Shown: piece by piece, positions 61,901-64,000 of the stretch
Position numbering within the stretch: position 1 is the first letter of the stretch
How the letters are laid out: each line of letters begins with the position of its first letter
From: Pedobacter polaris
Lineage (GTDB): Bacteria > Bacteroidota > Bacteroidia > Sphingobacteriales > Sphingobacteriaceae
DNA: 64,000 bases
Direction: 5' to 3'
Assembly: GCF_005116505.1 (NCBI RefSeq)
Contig: NZ_SWBR01000001.1
Span: forward strand, 868,001-932,000
Position numbers and translations under genes: made by a program
The notes under the pieces: generated by a model
What the model was told of the DNA's origin: nothing
What the model saw: only the letters and a program-made list of their open reading frames with translations
The model's database searches: none

Positions 61901-62200
61901 AATACACAATGGATACCCGGCTATTATGCCTATACAGGAACTGTTCCTTTTACCAATACATTAGCTAACGCACAAAACGCAAAATATTTTAGAATCAAGA
62001 CCATAGAGCTTGGCTATAGTTTACCACAAAAAGTATATAACCGTTTAGGTATAAAGGGACTAAGGGTTTATGCCAATGGTTTTAATGTGCTTACCATTAC
62101 CGATCTTAAATTCTTAGATCCAGAACACCCATCAAGTGATTTTGGATACGTTTATCCGCTGGATAAGAAATTCACTTTTGGTGTAAACATTAAACTTTAA
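58994..62200 (+). CDS. SusC-like TonB-dependent outer membrane receptor
   Basis: Complete 1068-aa SusC homologue. The first 35 residues precede the signal core (FKLLVCSIFLMCCIGSAAFA), giving an unusually long N-terminal region, as in some Sphingobacteriaceae SusC proteins. The carboxypeptidase-like domain (VKITGTVKDDTGSLPGVGV) follows. The plug has LNEVVVVGYGSQKKSTLTGA and AIYGVRSANGVVLITTKKG, and the barrel ends FTFGVNIKL. It is paired with susD 101 bp downstream. The sulfatase and the EEP enzyme nearby suggest a sulfated or phosphorylated substrate (inference). Confidence 0.95.
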   Translation: MKSFLLNRLSKKELNQSSLLSHNSELHHRPSRYKLQPFKLLVCSIFLMCCIGSAAFAQTVKITGTVKDDTGSLPGVGVTVKGTKNATTTAADGKFAITANVGETLVFTMIGYKTNEVIITNQTQIDVTLTSTASDLNEVVVVGYGSQKKSTLTGAVSVITSKEIVTTKNENVQNMLTGKIAGVRVVQNSSEPGSFNTTFDVRGLGSPLVVIDGVVRNNFSRLSAEDIESITVLKDASAAIYGVRSANGVVLITTKKGAKGSVQLNYNGSYSVQRPSYMPKSVDIFQYMTLANEIQMHNIGAGVKGTTRFTAADFEAYRSGAKVASDWNGTVLRYSAPQQQHDISASGGSENTNYFASLGIQDQDGFFKSDDLKYKRYNLRTNLTSKLSKNLTFDVNLNGIIDQKNQLLEDTYWVIRSTWYQAPTEPIFANGNREYLANVPSSLNAYAHANADVSGYKILQNKWFQSTTSLTYDLPFIKGLSLKGLFSYDYQVATNKIYNKTYNLYTYTAATNTYNPFLQKSPSTIRREFYEYPTSLFQGSANYNKSFGSHNVSGLVLYETSTLKGDNFQAQRELSIPVDQLLAGNSLNQIGSMSTNQLNLFENKTASYVGKFTYDYAGKYLAEFGFRTDGSSKFTANKQYGFFPYGSVGYRISEEKFWKDSPLKFINTFKFRGSYGKLGDDGSLTYQFLTGYTYPSTGTPTATPAGSVFDGNFINGATSRGLANPFISWIEAKTLDIGVDAEAWNGLIGFSLDYFVRNRSGLLATQATTLPDVVGANFPQENLNGDRSRGIDLEINHRNQLGKFFYSVKGTMGITRTMNTTRVAARAGNSYLNWNNSTFTQNRWNNLYWGYGATGQFEDWNAIRNSSIYVPRNTVVGDYRYEDWNGDGNINILDNHPISTSGLPTLTYGLTLAASYGAWDFNTTISGAGNVYVSYFEQLNTPLWAGGNALEQFLDRYHPADPTADPYDPNTQWIPGYYAYTGTVPFTNTLANAQNAKYFRIKTIELGYSLPQKVYNRLGIKGLRVYANGFNVLTITDLKFLDPEHPSSDFGYVYPLDKKFTFGVNIKL

Positions 62201-62263
62201 TTACAAAGCCATGAAACCATCATTATTTTTCCAAACCCCACAGGCTGATGTCTACAAAATCAA

Positions 62264-62279
62264 GATAGCTTCATCACCT
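62264..62279 (+). promoter_or_regulatory. Leader motif GATAGCTTCATCACCT, copy 2
   Basis: Identical 16-nt copy of the motif at 4943-4958, here 22 nt before the susD start codon. The remainder of the 101-bp susC-susD gap has no hairpin that I can see. Same distance to the start codon in two unrelated loci argues against pure chance. Confidence 0.3.
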
Positions 62280-62301
62280 CTGAAAATAAATAAATAAACA
62301 G

Positions 62302-64000
62302 ATGAAAAAGAAATTATATATACTATTTGCTGTACTGATTACATCATTTACAGCTTGTCAGAAACTGGATGTTCCACCTGTAAACATTATCCAGGATAAG
62401 GATATTTTTGGTACAGAAGCAGGGATTAGCGCCTACATGTCTAGGATTTATATCACTATGCCTATTGAAGATTTTAAATATCATCCGGCAGGAGGCTTTA
62501 ATCAAAATGCCCAAGTAGGATCTGCTGCTGCGGTTACCGGAGAAGCATCTAGTAGAGATACTGGAAATGCGACCGAAACTTTTAACTACTGGAGCGCCGC
62601 TTATACCTTAATTCGTGATTGTAACTACTTTATGGAGACCTTGCCTGCTTATGCGAGTAATTATAAGCCAGAGCAAATTAAAAACTGGATAGCTGAAGCA
62701 AGATTTATTCGTGCCTTTACTTATTTTGCCTTGGTAAAACGCTACGGAGGTGTACCAATTGTTGATAAACTATTGACTAGCCCTGGGCAGACCATTTCTG
62801 AATTGGCTTCTGAAATTGAAGAGCTGAGAATTCCTCGTGCAGCTGAAGAAGCTGTGTATGATTTTATCGCCACAGATTGTGATCAAGCATTTGCTGACTT
62901 GCCTGAAACCAATAAAATGGGAAGAGCTAACAAATATGCAGCAGCAGCACTTAAATCAAGGGCCATGCTTTTTGCGGGTACAATTGCCAAATACAACACC
63001 ATTAACTTAACGTCTGGTAATGTACGTCTTTGCGGTATTCCTTCAAGCAAAGCAACAACTTATTTCCAAGCTGCTTATGATGCGGCTAACCTCTTAACTG
63101 GTAAATACAGCTTGTACAAAAACAAGTGGGTTGCGGGTGATAAAGCTGCCCAATATAACAACTTTGTAAACTTGTTTACTGACCAAACTGCCAGTAACAC
63201 AGAGGCCATATTTGTTAGGCAGTATAAATTTCCAGATGCGGTGCACAGTTATGATGCATTAAGTGTTCCGAAACAATTAGAAGGTCCGCAAGGAAACTAC
63301 TCATCAGAAGTGTTACCTACCTTAAATTTTGTTGAAATGTTTGAAGGCTTTCCTAAAAACCCTGATGGAACGATCCAAGTACTTGATGGAACTGGTAAGT
63401 ACATTATGTTTAACAATACAACCGATCTATTTGCCAATGCTGAGCCAAGATTAAGAGCTACAGTAATTTTACCAGGTGATGCCTTTAAAGGGATACCTAT
63501 AGAAGTACGTAGAGGTGTTTATACCGGAAGTTCGGCAGGTGGCTTAAGTAAGATATTACCAGCCAACTCTACAGCAGCTTATCCTGCTACTGTTTTAGGT
63601 TCTGCTACTGTTGCGGCCAATCTTGATGCAACTAATTTAGTGACAATTTCTAACGGCTCTAAAATTACTAGAGCAGGACAAAGTGGGGTATTCACTGCCA
63701 TAGGTGTCAATGCAACGGGAGGTACCTTTACAGGATTTTATGTGAGAAAATACTTAAATCCAGATAAAGCAACTGCCGAAACTATTCCTGGTCGTTCAGA
63801 GCAACAATGGATGGAACTTCGTTATGGAGAAGTATTGTTAAATAAAGCCGAAGCCGCTTATGAATTAGGTGGTACGTATGCTACAGAGGCCTTAACCATC
63901 ATTAACCAAATTAGAGATCGTGCTGGGGCAACACCTTACGTTGCTATTAATACGGCTAATGATATTCGCATGGAAAGAAGAAGAGAGTTGGCTTTCGAAA
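62302..64000 (+). CDS. SusD/RagB-family outer membrane lipoprotein (3' partial)
   Basis: Open from the ATG at 62302 to the window end (566 codons seen). The signal peptide is MKKKLYILFAVLITSFTAC with lipobox Cys19. SusD features: WIAEARFIRAFTYFALVKRY and GGVPIVD, the TPR-like AAAALKSRAMLFAGTIAKYN, and near the end WMELRYGEVLLNKAEAAYEL, IINQIRDRAGATPYV and IRMERRRELAFE. The last motif normally lies 60-100 residues from the end, so little is missing. It forms the uptake pair with the preceding SusC. Confidence 0.95.
   Translation, partial: MKKKLYILFAVLITSFTACQKLDVPPVNIIQDKDIFGTEAGISAYMSRIYITMPIEDFKYHPAGGFNQNAQVGSAAAVTGEASSRDTGNATETFNYWSAAYTLIRDCNYFMETLPAYASNYKPEQIKNWIAEARFIRAFTYFALVKRYGGVPIVDKLLTSPGQTISELASEIEELRIPRAAEEAVYDFIATDCDQAFADLPETNKMGRANKYAAAALKSRAMLFAGTIAKYNTINLTSGNVRLCGIPSSKATTYFQAAYDAANLLTGKYSLYKNKWVAGDKAAQYNNFVNLFTDQTASNTEAIFVRQYKFPDAVHSYDALSVPKQLEGPQGNYSSEVLPTLNFVEMFEGFPKNPDGTIQVLDGTGKYIMFNNTTDLFANAEPRLRATVILPGDAFKGIPIEVRRGVYTGSSAGGLSKILPANSTAAYPATVLGSATVAANLDATNLVTISNGSKITRAGQSGVFTAIGVNATGGTFTGFYVRKYLNPDKATAETIPGRSEQQWMELRYGEVLLNKAEAAYELGGTYATEALTIINQIRDRAGATPYVAINTANDIRMERRRELAFE

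Overview
The window looks like chromosomal DNA of a Bacteroidota bacterium, most likely a Pedobacter-type member of the Sphingobacteriaceae (inference). The support is three SusC/SusD outer-membrane uptake pairs, an ECF sigma/FecR/TonB-receptor cascade, several promoters of the Bacteroidota form TTTG-N19-TAnnTTTG, and moderately AT-rich DNA with many interspersed repeats. No phage structural genes, transposase, integrase or CRISPR array were seen.

Layout. (1) 1-16.2 kb, + strand: a polysaccharide utilization locus. It holds a 5'-cut SusC, SusD, a SusE-like lipoprotein, a GH76-like lipoprotein, a GH28-like beta-helix enzyme, a GH105 unsaturated-uronyl hydrolase, an SGNH esterase whose motif order is circularly permuted, an FAD-dependent oxidoreductase and a GH97 glycosidase. 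A NamZ-type (DUF1343/GH171) muramidase follows. GH28, GH105 and an SGNH esterase together suggest a rhamnogalacturonan or other acidic pectic glycan. (2) 16.6-24.8 kb: a small membrane protein, a TetR regulator with a palindrome in the divergent gap, then SusC/SusD followed only by a Tat-type metallophosphoesterase and an alkaline-phosphatase-superfamily enzyme, which points to a phosphorylated substrate. (3) 24.8-34.3 kb: a patchwork of small accessory genes (frameshifted lipoprotein, BtrH-like protein, three small membrane proteins, AraC regulator, DUF2306 protein, YcxB-like protein, Fic protein). They are separated by about ten copies or fragments of one composite intergenic repeat family. 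The Fic gene has two nested operator-like inverted repeats upstream. (4) 34.3-41.0 kb, - strand: ECF sigma, FecR anti-sigma, STN-type TonB receptor, a lipoprotein with an internal duplication and a small coiled-coil protein.

(5) 41.3-48.7 kb, - strand: a compact defence-like island between an intact tRNA-Arg(CCU) and a degenerate copy of that tRNA's 3' end with its own terminator. It carries three two-gene modules: NADAR + phosphoribosyltransferase-like protein; DUF4917 (SIR2-like) + a 418-aa protein I do not recognise, overlapping by 4 bp; and RloB + AAA15 ATPase (AbiL-like). The DUF4917 pair is the best candidate here for an undescribed system, and the NADAR/PRTase pair is second.

(6) 48.8-52.7 kb: S41 peptidase, a divergent azoreductase/HxlR pair with a 20-bp palindrome between them, and two conserved hypotheticals. 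(7) 52.7-54.5 kb: a gene-free repeat block with an 11-bp tandem repeat, a small inverted-repeat element, a duplicated ~0.55-kb element with terminal inverted repeats, and a 53-bp tandem repeat. (8) 54.5-64 kb: an alpha/beta hydrolase, then a third locus with a sulfatase, an endonuclease/exonuclease/phosphatase-fold enzyme, a GntR/UTRA regulator, SusC and a SusD cut by the window end. Consensus-type promoters lie before the sulfatase and before SusC, and both have a TGTACA core next to the -7 box.

All family assignments come from reading motifs by eye. No database search was run.
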